A stretch of DNA of 64,000 nt, taken from the NCBI GenBank assembly GCA_029263715.1, contig JAJUFP010000009.1, positions 35,121 to 99,120 on the forward strand, in the 5' to 3' direction. This stretch comes from Nitrososphaera sp. (GTDB lineage Archaea > Thermoproteota > Nitrososphaeria > Nitrososphaerales > Nitrososphaeraceae). Below are positions 25,028 through 34,101 of the stretch, one piece after another. The notes beneath the pieces are model-generated. The model did not search any database. It saw nothing but the letters and a program-made list of their open reading frames with translations, and was not told the origin of the DNA. Position numbers and translations under genes: made by a program. Positions within the stretch are counted from its first letter, which is position 1, and every line of letters begins with the position of its first letter.

Positions 25028-25216
25028 ATGCCTGTAATCCAGATAACCATGAGTCAGGGGAGGACCGTCGAGCAAAAACGCGAACTTGTACAGGTCCTGA
25101 CAAGGGAGTCGGCGCGCATCTTAAAGACTAAAGAGGAAAGCATCCGGGTTCTGATCTACGAGGTATCAAAGGAAAACTGGGGCAACGCCGGCGTACTGGG
25201 GCTTGACATGAAGTAG
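25028..25216 (+). CDS. 4-oxalocrotonate tautomerase-family protein
   Basis: Sixty-two-residue tautomerase with the essential Pro directly after the initiator Met (MPVIQITMSQGRTVEQKREL), an acidic-charged helix and the family's VLIYEVSKENWGNAG (corresponding to V.I.E....W..GG). The N-terminal Pro acts as catalytic base in the family. Aromatic catabolism genes are absent, so substrate is unknown. It is on the same strand as, and 26 bp after, the sensor-domain gene. Confidence 0.9.
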   Translation: MPVIQITMSQGRTVEQKRELVQVLTRESARILKTKEESIRVLIYEVSKENWGNAGVLGLDMK

Positions 25217-25218
25217 CG

Positions 25219-25749
25219 TTATTTCCTTCTGTCGATTACAACGATGACGACGCCAACGATCATAACCATGATCCCTGCGATGATCACGCCGACCCCTGCA
25301 ATGACACCGCCGAATATGTCTGTGTCAACACTTTCTCTTCCTACCCCCGGAATGTGGCCGAAAACCACGTTGACAGACGTTGGCGAGTCGTCAACATTGG
25401 TTATGGTGAGGTTGTAAGGCCCCGCAACGGTGGGCTCTGCACCCGTAGCCAGGTTCTCCGTAAACGTAGAGTTAAGACCTGTATTTCCGGCAGGATCGAT
25501 TAAAACTGCGTTGAGCCGGACATCTGAATTGTCAGACGATACCACGACAGACAGTGGCTTTGTGGTGTTTGTTACCTGCAAAGAAACGGTGGCTGACTTG
25601 CCCGGCTCGATAGCGGTGTCCTGCAGCATCGATGTTTCTGCCTGGATCTGCCTAGCTATGGGCAGGGCGTAAACCACGGTTAATACTATTCCGACTATGA
25701 AGACTGCCGCCCCTCCCATCAGAAAATAATACCCGCGTTTCAATGCCAT
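25219..25749 (-). CDS. Two-TM extracytoplasmic-loop hypothetical protein, 176 aa
   Basis: TM helix at residues 12-32 (GGAAVFIVGIVLTVVYAL), a roughly 100-residue beta-rich outside domain (GKSATVSLQVTNTTKPLSVVV, VAGPYNLTITNVDD), and a second long TM helix with glycine and valine (GVIVAGVG-like GGVIAGVGVIIAGIMVMIVG) ending IDRRK. ATG at 25749 avoids most overlap with the upstream peptidase, whose stop lies at 25770. Similar proteins seem common in ammonia-oxidising archaea. Function unknown. Confidence 0.65.
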   Translation of the reverse strand: MALKRGYYFLMGGAAVFIVGIVLTVVYALPIARQIQAETSMLQDTAIEPGKSATVSLQVTNTTKPLSVVVSSDNSDVRLNAVLIDPAGNTGLNSTFTENLATGAEPTVAGPYNLTITNVDDSPTSVNVVFGHIPGVGRESVDTDIFGGVIAGVGVIIAGIMVMIVGVVIVVIDRRK

Positions 25750-25769
25750 TGACACACTCTGCTTTGTTA

Positions 25770-27128
25770 TTAATCCTTGGCAAACTTTTCCATGATTTTT
25801 CCGATGCACTTGGTGCACTTGTTCAACAAGTCGATCCTAGCAAACTCGTTCGGCGAGTGGATCCTTGCAAACATGTACGTGCTGCCTACAGAGATGCACG
25901 GGGCCTTTAGCACCTTGACAAAGGAGTACATGGGCCCGGTGCCAGCCGACGATACGCTGATGATGGCATCGCCAAACGTTTCGCTGGCGGCCTGCTCAAC
26001 TTGCTTTACAAAGGGATTGCTTATCGGCGTTCTGGCCGCCGCCTCACCGTGGATGAACTTGACTTCGATATCACCAAAGCCATGCTTTTTCAGGTGCCGC
26101 TTCAGACGTTCCAGCTGCCTTTCTGGCATCATGCCGGGAACAAGCCTAAAATCGATCTTGACAGTTGCCTGCGACGGAAGGACTGTCTTGGCCCCCGGAC
26201 CGGTGTAGCCTGAATCAAAGCCGGCTATGTTGCAGGTGGGCATGCCAACAAGGGCCTTCTTGACGTTTACTCCGCGGGCGTTGTTGACAAATTTTTTGAT
26301 GCCGTACTCCTGCTTGAACTCTTTATCATCAAACGGCTCTCTGGATATCACTGAAAGCTCTTGCTTTGTAAATGGCCGGACTTCCTTGTACCAGTCTTTG
26401 ACAAGTATCCTGCCTGACGGGTCGCGCAGAGTCTTGAGGGCCGAAACAAGCCTCCATGCAGGGTTTTCGATGAGCACCGCAAGGCTTGAATGAGCGTCTC
26501 TGGACGGCCCCCTGGCCATCAGCTCGACGTAAAGCAGCCCCTTCATCCCGAGGCTGATGATGGGCCTGTCCTTTGCATCGACGTAACCGAATTCCCAGAT
26601 AACGCCGTCACAGGCAAGTTTCTCTTTGTATTTCCTGAGGTACTGCTCGACGTGCAGGCTTCCTATCTCCTCCTCGCCTTCCACCATGAACTTGACGTTG
26701 CAGGGCACGTCGCCAGTCTTTTTCAGAAAATACTCTACAGCCTTGATGCGGGTTATCAGCTCGCCCTTGTCGTCGGCTGAGCCGCGGCCAAAGATCTGGT
26801 TTTCCTTTACCTTTCCACTGAAGGGCTCGTCTTCCCACAGATCCAGCGGCTCTTCTGGCTGCACGTCGTAATGGTTGTAAAACAGAATTGTCTTGCTGGG
26901 GTTGGACTTGGATCTGACTTCACCATAAACTATGGGCGGCACTGTCCTGTCGTCAAGGTACAGGACTTCGGAATTGATGCCTGACTTTTGCATCATGCTG
27001 GCCACAAGGTTGGCGCATTCAACAAGGCCGACCTTCTTGGCAGAAACGCTGGGCTGCCGGATCAAAGTCTGCAGGTCTGATACAAGTCCATCCATCCCGG
27101 AATCAACAAGATCCTCTATGGTCAACAC
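25770..27128 (-). CDS. M20-family metallopeptidase (dipeptidase/CNDP-like)
   Basis: Zinc-dependent exopeptidase. Seen: ILFYNHYDVQPEEP (metal His and Asp), GRGSADDKGELI (bridging Asp), KFMVEGEEEIGS (catalytic Glu and metal Glu), a dimerisation lid region, and the C-terminal SVGSTYMFARIHSPNEFARI with metal His. Length about 452 aa. GTG at 27128 is chosen because a TATA-like CTTTATTTT on the minus strand lies about 25 nt upstream; an upstream frame from 27200 runs into the divergent gene. Peptide salvage is the likely role. Confidence 0.9.
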   Translation of the reverse strand: MLTIEDLVDSGMDGLVSDLQTLIRQPSVSAKKVGLVECANLVASMMQKSGINSEVLYLDDRTVPPIVYGEVRSKSNPSKTILFYNHYDVQPEEPLDLWEDEPFSGKVKENQIFGRGSADDKGELITRIKAVEYFLKKTGDVPCNVKFMVEGEEEIGSLHVEQYLRKYKEKLACDGVIWEFGYVDAKDRPIISLGMKGLLYVELMARGPSRDAHSSLAVLIENPAWRLVSALKTLRDPSGRILVKDWYKEVRPFTKQELSVISREPFDDKEFKQEYGIKKFVNNARGVNVKKALVGMPTCNIAGFDSGYTGPGAKTVLPSQATVKIDFRLVPGMMPERQLERLKRHLKKHGFGDIEVKFIHGEAAARTPISNPFVKQVEQAASETFGDAIISVSSAGTGPMYSFVKVLKAPCISVGSTYMFARIHSPNEFARIDLLNKCTKCIGKIMEKFAKD

Positions 27129-27224
27129 GCAACTTGAAACCGGCTTTGAAAATAAAGGTTGCTTTTGTGCACGTGGCAAGATTAATAATTGGTTTTGCAT
27201 GCAGCCAAGAACGCTGTTTTAGCA

Positions 27225-27704
27225 GTGACATCGCAGAAAGGGGAGACCGGAGAACCAAAGCTAAAGAGATCGGTTATCGTTATCGCCTTCATCTCCCTTG
27301 GCCTAGTTTACACCACCATGCTAGTCGGCGTTTACTTTAGTTCGCTAGAACAGGGTGTTGCATGCACTGAATGGCCCCTCTGTCCAAACGGTCTGTTTGG
27401 GCCGCCGGAAGAAAAGTACCTTGTAGAGTACGCTCATAGGTTAATCGCTGCCATAGCCGCGACCTTTATCTACGCAACTGCCATCATGGTGCCATCCAGT
27501 GTAAGGAGGGCCAAAAAGGCAGCATTAGTGGCAGCCACCCTGGTCTCAGTCCAGCTTGTCTTGGGATTGTTTACCGTGCTTACCTCGCTTCAGCCACTGG
27601 TGGTTGCCAGCCACCTTTCTACTGGGATCACCATATTTGCATTTGCGCTGCTGACGTTTCTCTGGGTGGGGATCTGGCGAAAGCAGCGGGCAACGGCACA
27701 GTGA
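27225..27704 (+). CDS. ctaA: Short (four-TM) heme A synthase-like protein
   Basis: CtaA/Cox15-type membrane protein of about 159 aa with four TM helices: VIVIAFISLGLVYTTMLVGV, IAAIAATFIYATAIMV, ALVAATLVSVQLVLGLFTVL and HLSTGITIFAFALLTFLW. Family residues include CTEWPLC with a Cys pair, EYAHRLIAA (heme His) and VASHLST (heme His). Half-length archaeal CtaA proteins of this kind are known. GTG at 27225 is preferred over the TTG at 27189 because of TATA spacing. It would make heme A for terminal oxidases, linking to hemL. Confidence 0.8.
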   Translation: MTSQKGETGEPKLKRSVIVIAFISLGLVYTTMLVGVYFSSLEQGVACTEWPLCPNGLFGPPEEKYLVEYAHRLIAAIAATFIYATAIMVPSSVRRAKKAALVAATLVSVQLVLGLFTVLTSLQPLVVASHLSTGITIFAFALLTFLWVGIWRKQRATAQ

Positions 27705-27753
27705 TTGCCTGTCTGAATATTTATAATGGTCATAGCGCGACCCCTCTCACAGC

Positions 27754-29856
27754 ATGTCTAACTCTATTTTCTTCTCACCCAAGTCAATAGCCGTTATCGG
27801 CGCATCTGAAAAACCGGGCATTGGCAAGACCATCTTTGCCAATATTGCACAGTACTACAAGGGCAAGATTTACCCCGTAACACCGTCAAACCCTACGGTT
27901 GGCGGCATCACGGCGTACAAGAGCGTGCTGGATATCCCAGATTCTGTGGACCTGGCAGTCGTAGCCACGCCCAGCAGGTTTACGCCGGCCGTCATGGAAG
28001 AAGTAGGCAAGAAGAACATCAAAGGCGCGATCATTGTTTCTGCCGGATTTAAAGAGGTAGACGAGGTTGGCGCCCAGCTGGAAAAAGAGGTTGCTGAGAT
28101 ATCCAAAAAGTACGGCATAAGGGTCATTGGTCCAAACTGCCTTGGCATAATGAGCCTTTCACCAAACAACATGATGAACTCCACCTTCCTCAAGGTAACT
28201 CCAAAGCACGGCGGCATCGCGCTGGTCTCGCAGAGCGGGGCCATCTGTGCTGCAACGGTGGAGGATGCCGAGGCCCAGAACATCGGGTTCTCCAAAGTCA
28301 TAAGCATGGGAAACAAGGTGGACCTGGATGAAAGCGATGTCCTTGAGCTTTTGGCCGAGGACGACGACACCCGGGTTATCGTGATGTACCTTGAAGACAT
28401 CCGCGATGCCAGGCGCTTTATGGAGATTTCAAAGCACATAACAACTGAAAAGAGAAAACCCATCCTTGTCCTCAAGTCCGGCAGGACGGAGGAAGGGGCC
28501 AAGGCAGCCGCTTCACATACCGGCGCGCTTGGCGGCTCGGATGTGAACTACGAGGCAGCCTTTGCACAGTGCGGCGTGATTCGCGTCGACACCATGGGCG
28601 AGCTGTTCGACCTGGCCACCGCGTTCTCAAAGCAGCCGCTTCCAGATGGCGGCGTGGTGATAGTTTCTAACGCCGGCGGCCCGGCCATAATCTCAACGGA
28701 TGCCTGCTCAAAGTACGGACTAAAGATGGCCGATGTCTCGTCGATACGGGAGGAGATACAGAAGGTCATACCGGCATACGGCTCGCCGCGAAACCCGGTG
28801 GACATTGTTGGTGACGCCGATTTTGGCAGGTTTGAAAAAGTGCTGCAGCTGGTTTTGTCGCAGCCAAACGTGGGCTCGGTGGTGACCATGTGCACGCCGT
28901 CAGCCACGCTGAACTACGACGACCTTGCAAGGGTGCTGGTGACAAAGTCAAGCCAGTTTCCAAACAAGACGATACTTGCATCGCTGATGGGCCTAGCCGA
29001 AGGAATCGAGAACAGGAGGATAATGTCAGAAGGCGGCGTTCCCTACTACCTGTACGCAGAGCCGGCGATAAGAACCCTCAAGGCGATGTACGAGTTCAAG
29101 AACTGGGTTGACAGTGCCGCAACCAAGGCCAGAACGCTAGAGTTTGCCAAGGACAAAGAAAAAGTCCAGTCGATCTTTGAAACCGTCAGGCAGCAGGGCC
29201 GCAAGAACCTGCTTGAAGAGGAAGGCTACGAAGTGCTCAAGGCATACGGATTTCCCACTCCAAAGAGCATACTGGGCTCAACAGAGGAAGAATGCGTTAG
29301 CGCTGCCAAGGAGATTGGATATCCTGTTGTCATGAAGATTGCCTCGCCGGACATCATCCACAAGTCCGATGCCGGCGGCGTCAAGGTGGGAATAAAAAGC
29401 GACGATGAGCTGCGCGCTGCCTTTAAGACTATTATGGATAACGCGAAAAAGTACAAGGCCGACGCCAAGATAAAGGGCGTTCTGGTGCAGGAGATGGTCA
29501 AGTCTGCCAAGGAGACCATCCTCGGTGCAAGCCAGGACCCCACGTTTGGGCCAGTCATCATGTTCGGGCTGGGCGGCATATACGTCGAGGTGCTCAAGGA
29601 TGTGGTATTCAGAGTCGCACCCATCGATGAGCGTGAGGCTGCAAAGATGGTCGAGTCCATAAAGACCATCAAGCTGCTCAAGGGCGTCAGAGGTGAAAGG
29701 CCGTCAGACCTGAAGGCCATCGCGGACTCGCTGCAGCGCCTGTCGCAGCTGGTAACCGACTTTCCAGAGATAAAGGAGTTTGACATCAACCCGTTACTAG
29801 TTCTGGAAGAAGGAAAGGGCGCCAGAGTGGTCGACGCCAGAATAATCCTGAAATAA
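27754..29856 (+). CDS. ADP-forming acyl-CoA synthetase, fused alpha-beta (700 aa)
   Basis: NDP-forming acetyl-CoA synthetase superfamily. Order: CoA-binding domain (SIAVIGASEKPGIGKTIFAN), succinyl-CoA-ligase-like domain with ALVSQSGAICAATVEDAEA and the phosphohistidine segment AAASHTGALGGSD, then a C-terminal ATP-grasp (GYPVVMKIASPDIIHKSDAGG, KEFDINPLLVLEEGKGARVVDAR). Thaumarchaea use ADP-forming 3-hydroxypropionyl- and 4-hydroxybutyryl-CoA synthetases of this family in carbon fixation, so this is one candidate; acetate activation is the alternative. A methylmalonyl-CoA block lies 4 kb away. Confidence 0.9.
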   Translation: MSNSIFFSPKSIAVIGASEKPGIGKTIFANIAQYYKGKIYPVTPSNPTVGGITAYKSVLDIPDSVDLAVVATPSRFTPAVMEEVGKKNIKGAIIVSAGFKEVDEVGAQLEKEVAEISKKYGIRVIGPNCLGIMSLSPNNMMNSTFLKVTPKHGGIALVSQSGAICAATVEDAEAQNIGFSKVISMGNKVDLDESDVLELLAEDDDTRVIVMYLEDIRDARRFMEISKHITTEKRKPILVLKSGRTEEGAKAAASHTGALGGSDVNYEAAFAQCGVIRVDTMGELFDLATAFSKQPLPDGGVVIVSNAGGPAIISTDACSKYGLKMADVSSIREEIQKVIPAYGSPRNPVDIVGDADFGRFEKVLQLVLSQPNVGSVVTMCTPSATLNYDDLARVLVTKSSQFPNKTILASLMGLAEGIENRRIMSEGGVPYYLYAEPAIRTLKAMYEFKNWVDSAATKARTLEFAKDKEKVQSIFETVRQQGRKNLLEEEGYEVLKAYGFPTPKSILGSTEEECVSAAKEIGYPVVMKIASPDIIHKSDAGGVKVGIKSDDELRAAFKTIMDNAKKYKADAKIKGVLVQEMVKSAKETILGASQDPTFGPVIMFGLGGIYVEVLKDVVFRVAPIDEREAAKMVESIKTIKLLKGVRGERPSDLKAIADSLQRLSQLVTDFPEIKEFDINPLLVLEEGKGARVVDARIILK

Positions 29857-30549
29857 TCAGGACAGTTTGGCGCCGCACTCTTCGCAGAACTGTGCGTCAG
29901 GTTCGTTCTGCGCGCCGCAGGAAACGCACTTGCCGGCCGCCGACTTGGCAGCTGACTGCAATAGTATGATATCGCCTATCTTGGAGATGCCGTCCCACTG
30001 GTGCTCCTTCTTTTCCCCTGAAGCTGAGGCGATCTTGATGGTGATCTGCGCCTTTCCACCGGTCCTGCGGAGGCCTACCTCTTCTACCCTGCCCACCAGC
30101 ATGGCCTCGCTGTCGTAGGCTGCCATGCCCACAAGGGACTGGATGGATACAAACCCTTCAACGGGAGCTGGTGCTTGAACCGCTGCTGGCTGGCTTGTCT
30201 TTTGCAGGGAAGGCGGTGGTAACTGGGAGGGCGCTTCAAACTTGCGGTACTGCGCGATGGTGGCGTTGCAGGCCCTGCATTTGTACTCACCTTTTTCCAC
30301 CAACGTTACACCCTCGCCCAGATCCTCGTTTGGGTTCTCGTAAGTAAGGGTGGGCGATCCTTCAAACTCTCTTTCGCACTTGTTGCAGAAATATTTGATA
30401 AACCTGTCCTGGGAAAGCCTTCCGATACCTGCAAGGAACAGCTCTGGCCCGCCAAGGTTGGCCATCTTTTGTTCCTGATCGGTTACCGTTGCAATAGCAT
30501 AACCGCCGGAGCCGCGCAACTTTTTCTCGGCCATGTCTTCTGACATCAT
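29857..30549 (-). CDS. PRC-barrel protein with two zinc ribbons
   Basis: First zinc ribbon: YFCNKCEREF ... GEYKCRACNA, with two CxxC pairs. Then a proline/alanine-rich linker and a PRC-barrel-like domain (SIQSLVGMAAYDSEAMLVGRV then EEVG, followed by DGISKIGDIILLQSA). The C-terminus is a second zinc ribbon (GKCVSCGAQ, AQFCEECGAKLS). ATG 30549 lies about 25 nt after a TATA (ATTTAAATA on the minus strand). Its stop abuts the acyl-CoA synthetase stop with no spacer (TAA|TCA). PRC barrels adapt RNA, photosynthetic or division machinery; the role here is open. Confidence 0.75.
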   Translation of the reverse strand: MMSEDMAEKKLRGSGGYAIATVTDQEQKMANLGGPELFLAGIGRLSQDRFIKYFCNKCEREFEGSPTLTYENPNEDLGEGVTLVEKGEYKCRACNATIAQYRKFEAPSQLPPPSLQKTSQPAAVQAPAPVEGFVSIQSLVGMAAYDSEAMLVGRVEEVGLRRTGGKAQITIKIASASGEKKEHQWDGISKIGDIILLQSAAKSAAGKCVSCGAQNEPDAQFCEECGAKLS

Positions 30550-30693
30550 GCCTGTCTGTCGCCACGGCTAGTTATTTAAATCGTGCTAGGCTGCACAAAA
30601 CTGTCAGATCCGCGGGTCTCGATCCTTTTCAATGCTCACGGGAAACGCAAAAATGATCCGACGACAACCTTTGACTCTGATTAATATACTGAT

Positions 30694-31488
30694 TTGGCTA
30701 TCAAAATATCAGAAGGACTGGTGAACTCTGTTTTACTGCTGCTTTACAGAAACCTTGTAGCGTCCATAGACAAGGTCTTTCTTATCTGGCAGGTTGTATT
30801 CCCGGTTATCTACATCTTTATCGCAGGATACTCGTACTCCGCGCTTATCGGCGACAGGGGAGTAGGTGTTGGAAACACCGATGTTCCATACCCGGCATAC
30901 CTGGCAGCCGGCATGATCGGTTTTAACGTCATGAACAGCAGCACCGTGGCTGGAAGCATCATCTGGAACGACAAAAAGCACGGCATGTTCCAGCAGATAC
31001 TGGTGATGCCATTTGCCAGGATGGAGTACATCGTTGGCAACATCATGACCATCATGCTGATGGGCCTTGCCAGCGCTGGCCTGATACTGCTTGCCGGGTC
31101 ACCGACCCTTGTCGGAAACGCGCAGGTAACCCTGCTGGGCTCACTATATGTTTTGTACGCGCTTTTGGTGGGCGCGATATTTTTCGGCTCGATAACCATA
31201 ATCATATCGACGCGGCTGAAAACAAGCGAGGGTTTCAACATCATAGTCAACAGCGTTTTTCTTTTCTTCTCCTTTGTCAGCTCGGCCTTTTATCCATCGC
31301 AGGGGGTGCCCGGCGCGCTTGGGACCGCGTTTTACTTAAACCCGCTAACCTACATCGTCGATGTAACGCGGGCAGGGATCTTCAACCAGATAACCGTATT
31401 CACAAACATAGAGGTGGGAGTCATCACTGCAGTGGCTGCAGGAGCGTTCTTCCTTGCCACTTTTTCTATGATGCGTATGAAGATCTAG
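30694..31488 (+). CDS. ABC-2 type transporter permease
   Basis: Membrane subunit of an export ABC transporter, about 264 aa with six TM helices: FLIWQVVFPVIYIFIAGYSYS, NVMNSSTVAGSIIW, NIMTIMLMGLASAGLILLAG, LYVLYALLVGAIFFGSITIIIS, FFSFVSSAFYP and VAAGAFFLATFSM. The ABC2 motif appears near FFSFVSSAFYPSQGVPGALGTAFYLNPLTYIVDV. TTG at 30694 is very close to the TATA (AATATAC), so GTG at 30721 may be the real start. The ATPase gene is convergent, overlapping by 4 bp. Confidence 0.85.
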   Translation: MAIKISEGLVNSVLLLLYRNLVASIDKVFLIWQVVFPVIYIFIAGYSYSALIGDRGVGVGNTDVPYPAYLAAGMIGFNVMNSSTVAGSIIWNDKKHGMFQQILVMPFARMEYIVGNIMTIMLMGLASAGLILLAGSPTLVGNAQVTLLGSLYVLYALLVGAIFFGSITIIISTRLKTSEGFNIIVNSVFLFFSFVSSAFYPSQGVPGALGTAFYLNPLTYIVDVTRAGIFNQITVFTNIEVGVITAVAAGAFFLATFSMMRMKI

Positions 31489-32447
31489 TCATTGCCCACG
31501 ACAGTCAAAAATACCTCTTCCAGTGTCGGCGGGCTGACCGATACGCTTTCAATCTGAACAGAATTCCTGGCAAAGGATTCAATTATCCTGACAAGCATGT
31601 CCTGGGCGTCTGTCGAGCTTATTCGTATGGTGTCTTCTGCCGGAATCTCGACAAGTCCGCCGGCTGCAATGGGCCTGATGATGTGCATGACTGACTGCAC
31701 CGGCGAGTCCTTTATCTTTATCTCCACGGCCTTGATTCGGCCGTACCTCTGCTTCAGGCCAGCCGGCGTGTCCCTAGCGATCAGCCGGCCCTTGTTTATT
31801 ATCGCTATCTCGTTGCATAGGTATTCTGCCTCGTCCATTATGTGGGTGGTGAAAAACACGGTCAGGCCGCCGTGCACCTGCTTTTTGACATAGTCCAGCA
31901 GCTGCCTTCTTGCAGCAGGGTCAAGGCCGACTGTGGGCTCGTCAAGGAACAGCAGGTCCATGTCATGCATGAACTCCCTTGCCACCTGCACGCGCCGGCG
32001 CTGGCCGATGGAAAGCTCGTCGTTCTTTTTGCCCTTGAAATCCTGAAGGTCAAACGCCTCCAAAAGCTCCCTAGCCCTGTCGCGGCGGCGCTCGCCGGGA
32101 ACACCCCACAATATACCGTAGAGGTCCAGCGCCTTTTCCACAGTAAGGTTGGCCTCAAAACTGGGCTCCTGCAGCACCACACCGATCCGCTTCTTTATCT
32201 CGCGGGCATGCTTGACGATGTCCTTGCCAAAGATCCTAACTTCGCCGGATGACGGGTGGATCAACGTTGTAAGGATCCTGATGGTCGTGGTCTTGCCAGC
32301 CCCGTTTGGGCCTAGAAACCCAAAGACGCTGCCGTATTCTACGTTAAACGAAACGCTGTCGACGGCGTATAGCTGGCCGTACTGCTTGCGCAGATCCGAA
32401 ACATGAATGCAGTGGCCATCCCGTTCCATCTGTCCTATGGTGGTCAA
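31485..32447 (-). CDS. ABC transporter ATP-binding protein (DrrA/CcmA-like)
   Basis: Walker A GFLGPNGAGKTTTIRIL, Q-loop VLQEPSFE, ABC signature LSIGQRRRVQVAREF, Walker B DLLFLDEPTVGLDP and H-loop FTTHIMDEAEYL are all in place. The roughly 80-residue C-terminal extension (IKAVEIKIKDSPVQSVMHII) is usual for drug or lipid exporters. It probably serves the convergent permease; that pair being transcribed toward each other is unusual because partners usually share an operon. TTG start. Confidence 0.93.
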   Translation of the reverse strand: MTTIGQMERDGHCIHVSDLRKQYGQLYAVDSVSFNVEYGSVFGFLGPNGAGKTTTIRILTTLIHPSSGEVRIFGKDIVKHAREIKKRIGVVLQEPSFEANLTVEKALDLYGILWGVPGERRRDRARELLEAFDLQDFKGKKNDELSIGQRRRVQVAREFMHDMDLLFLDEPTVGLDPAARRQLLDYVKKQVHGGLTVFFTTHIMDEAEYLCNEIAIINKGRLIARDTPAGLKQRYGRIKAVEIKIKDSPVQSVMHIIRPIAAGGLVEIPAEDTIRISSTDAQDMLVRIIESFARNSVQIESVSVSPPTLEEVFLTVVGND

Positions 32448-32511
32448 TCCGACTAATTTCTGTATCTGTCACAGCATACGATAATATACACGTGTAAGAC
32501 ATTTCAGCGGC

Positions 32512-33513
32512 ATGCCGGTCAAGAAGTGGCTTGATAATGAGGTATCAATTGATCCGATAAAGAATCAGACAGTAGCAGTCATTGGTTACGGAATACAGGG
32601 CAGGGCCCAAGCTTCCAACATGAAGGATTCTGGCCTCAACGTGGTGGTGGGCCTGAGAAAGGGTGGCAAGACCTGGAAGACAGCAGAGGAAGACGGCCAC
32701 AAGGTCATGGAAGTGGCCGATGCCGCCAAGGTTGCCGACGTTATCCACATCCTTATTCCTGACATGGAGCAGGCCGAGACCTATTCAAAAGAGATAGCCC
32801 CTCACGTCACGGAAGGCAAGGCCCTCAGCTTCTCGCACGGCGCGGCCATCCACTGGAAGTGGATAGTGCCGCCAAAGAACGTCGACGTGATTATGGTGGC
32901 CCCAAAAGGTCCGGGACAGAGGGTGCGTGAACTGTACCTGGACGGGTTTGGCATTCCCTCCCTCGTGGCCGTCCAGCAGGACTATACCGGCAGGGCCTGG
33001 GATCGCGTGCTTGCAATGGCCAAGGGCATAGGCAGTACAAGGCCCGGCGTCATCCAGACCAACTTTAAAGAGGAGGTAGAGACCGACTGGTTTGGCGAGC
33101 AGGTCGACCTGTGCGGCGGCGCCCACGCGCTTATCATGAACGCCTTTGAAACTCTTGTCGAGGCAGGATATCAGCCAGAAGTGGCATACTTTGAATGCCT
33201 GCACGAGCTGAAGCTCATCACAGACCTGATCCAGAAGTACGGGATCACTGGCATGTACAACCGCGTGAGCGAGACCGCAAGGTACGGCGGCCTTACCCGA
33301 GGGCCGCGGGTTGTGGACAAGGATGCCAAGAAGAAGATGAAGGAAGTCTTGCAGGAGATCCAGTCGGGGCAGTTTGCCGAGGAATGGGTCAGCATCTACA
33401 AAAAAGAAGGCAAGAATTCCTTTGCCCGCTACATGAAGGACATTGAAAACCATCAGGTAGAAAAGGTAGGCAAAGACCTTCGCAAGATGATGTGGCCTAA
33501 TCAGGAAGTCTGA
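32512..33513 (+). CDS. ilvC: Ketol-acid reductoisomerase
   Basis: Class I enzyme of branched-chain amino acid synthesis converting acetolactate to dihydroxyisovalerate with NADPH. Seen: [22 protein letters not shown] (Rossmann), [44 protein letters not shown] and the metal-binding [12 protein letters not shown]. Length 333 aa. A TATA (GATAATATAC, about 32479-32488) lies about 27 nt before the ATG. Its stop abuts the convergent mutase small-subunit gene with no spacer (TGA|TTA). Confidence 0.96.
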   Translation: MPVKKWLDNEVSIDPIKNQTVAVIGYGIQGRAQASNMKDSGLNVVVGLRKGGKTWKTAEEDGHKVMEVADAAKVADVIHILIPDMEQAETYSKEIAPHVTEGKALSFSHGAAIHWKWIVPPKNVDVIMVAPKGPGQRVRELYLDGFGIPSLVAVQQDYTGRAWDRVLAMAKGIGSTRPGVIQTNFKEEVETDWFGEQVDLCGGAHALIMNAFETLVEAGYQPEVAYFECLHELKLITDLIQKYGITGMYNRVSETARYGGLTRGPRVVDKDAKKKMKEVLQEIQSGQFAEEWVSIYKKEGKNSFARYMKDIENHQVEKVGKDLRKMMWPNQEV

Positions 33514-33936
33514 TTAGGTTTTTCCTTTTTTCACGTTCTCTGTAATGTGCTTGATGATGGTTGGAAGCGGTGTTCCTGGACCAAAGTTTCCAGTGACGCC
33601 CTGTCTTTCAAGCTCTTTTCTGTCAGCCTCAGGAATGATGCCGCCTCCTACAACTAGGATGTCGCCGGCCCCCTTTTCCTTGAGCAACCTTGCAACCTTT
33701 GGAAACAGCGTCAGGTGAGCTCCGTTAAGCAAACTCATGGCCACAACGTCAACATCTTCGTCGACAGCCATGCTGGCCACCTGTTCTGGGGTGCAAAACA
33801 GGCCAGAGTAAATGACTTCCATACCGGCGTCTCTGAATGCCCTGCAGAGTACAAGCGCGCCTCTGTCGTGGCCGTCAAGACCAAGCTTGGATACCAGTAT
33901 CCTTATTGGCTTTTGTTGCTGCATAGTTGCTGACAT
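33514..33936 (-). CDS. mcmA2: Methylmalonyl-CoA mutase, small (B12-binding) subunit
   Basis: Stand-alone cobalamin-binding domain of 140 aa: IRILVSKLGLDGHDRGALVLCRA carries DxHxxG, whose His ligands cobalt; VVAMSLLNGAHLTLFP and VVGGGIIPEADR complete the fold. The catalytic TIM-barrel subunit is encoded 2.1 kb away (36099-37673) on the opposite strand. Thaumarchaea split the mutase in this way. The enzyme isomerises methylmalonyl-CoA to succinyl-CoA in the 3-HP/4-HB cycle. ATG 33936 is used; TTG 33942 is a possible alternative. TATA-like AAATATTTTAAG lies about 30 nt upstream. Confidence 0.94.
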   Translation of the reverse strand: MSATMQQQKPIRILVSKLGLDGHDRGALVLCRAFRDAGMEVIYSGLFCTPEQVASMAVDEDVDVVAMSLLNGAHLTLFPKVARLLKEKGAGDILVVGGGIIPEADRKELERQGVTGNFGPGTPLPTIIKHITENVKKGKT

Positions 33937-34101
33937 TACCAAAAGATCATATTTTTCCGCTTAAAATATTTAATGATGCTTGACGATTCAGACTAAATAA
34001 GACTCTGAATAATCAAGATCAATGGTTACCCTGTTACAACTTTTCTCATGAATTCCGTGCTAGAGGTCTATCGTCTGTATAAAATACAACTAGTCCGCAT
34101 G

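Noticed and set aside
27870..28502. 210-residue minus-strand frame inside the acyl-CoA synthetase
   Set aside because: It is an antisense shadow produced by GC-rich codon use of a strongly conserved enzyme; the sequence is serine/proline-rich low complexity.
32785..33453. 222-residue minus-strand frame inside ilvC
   Set aside because: Antisense shadow of a well-recognised gene with no domain and no promoter.
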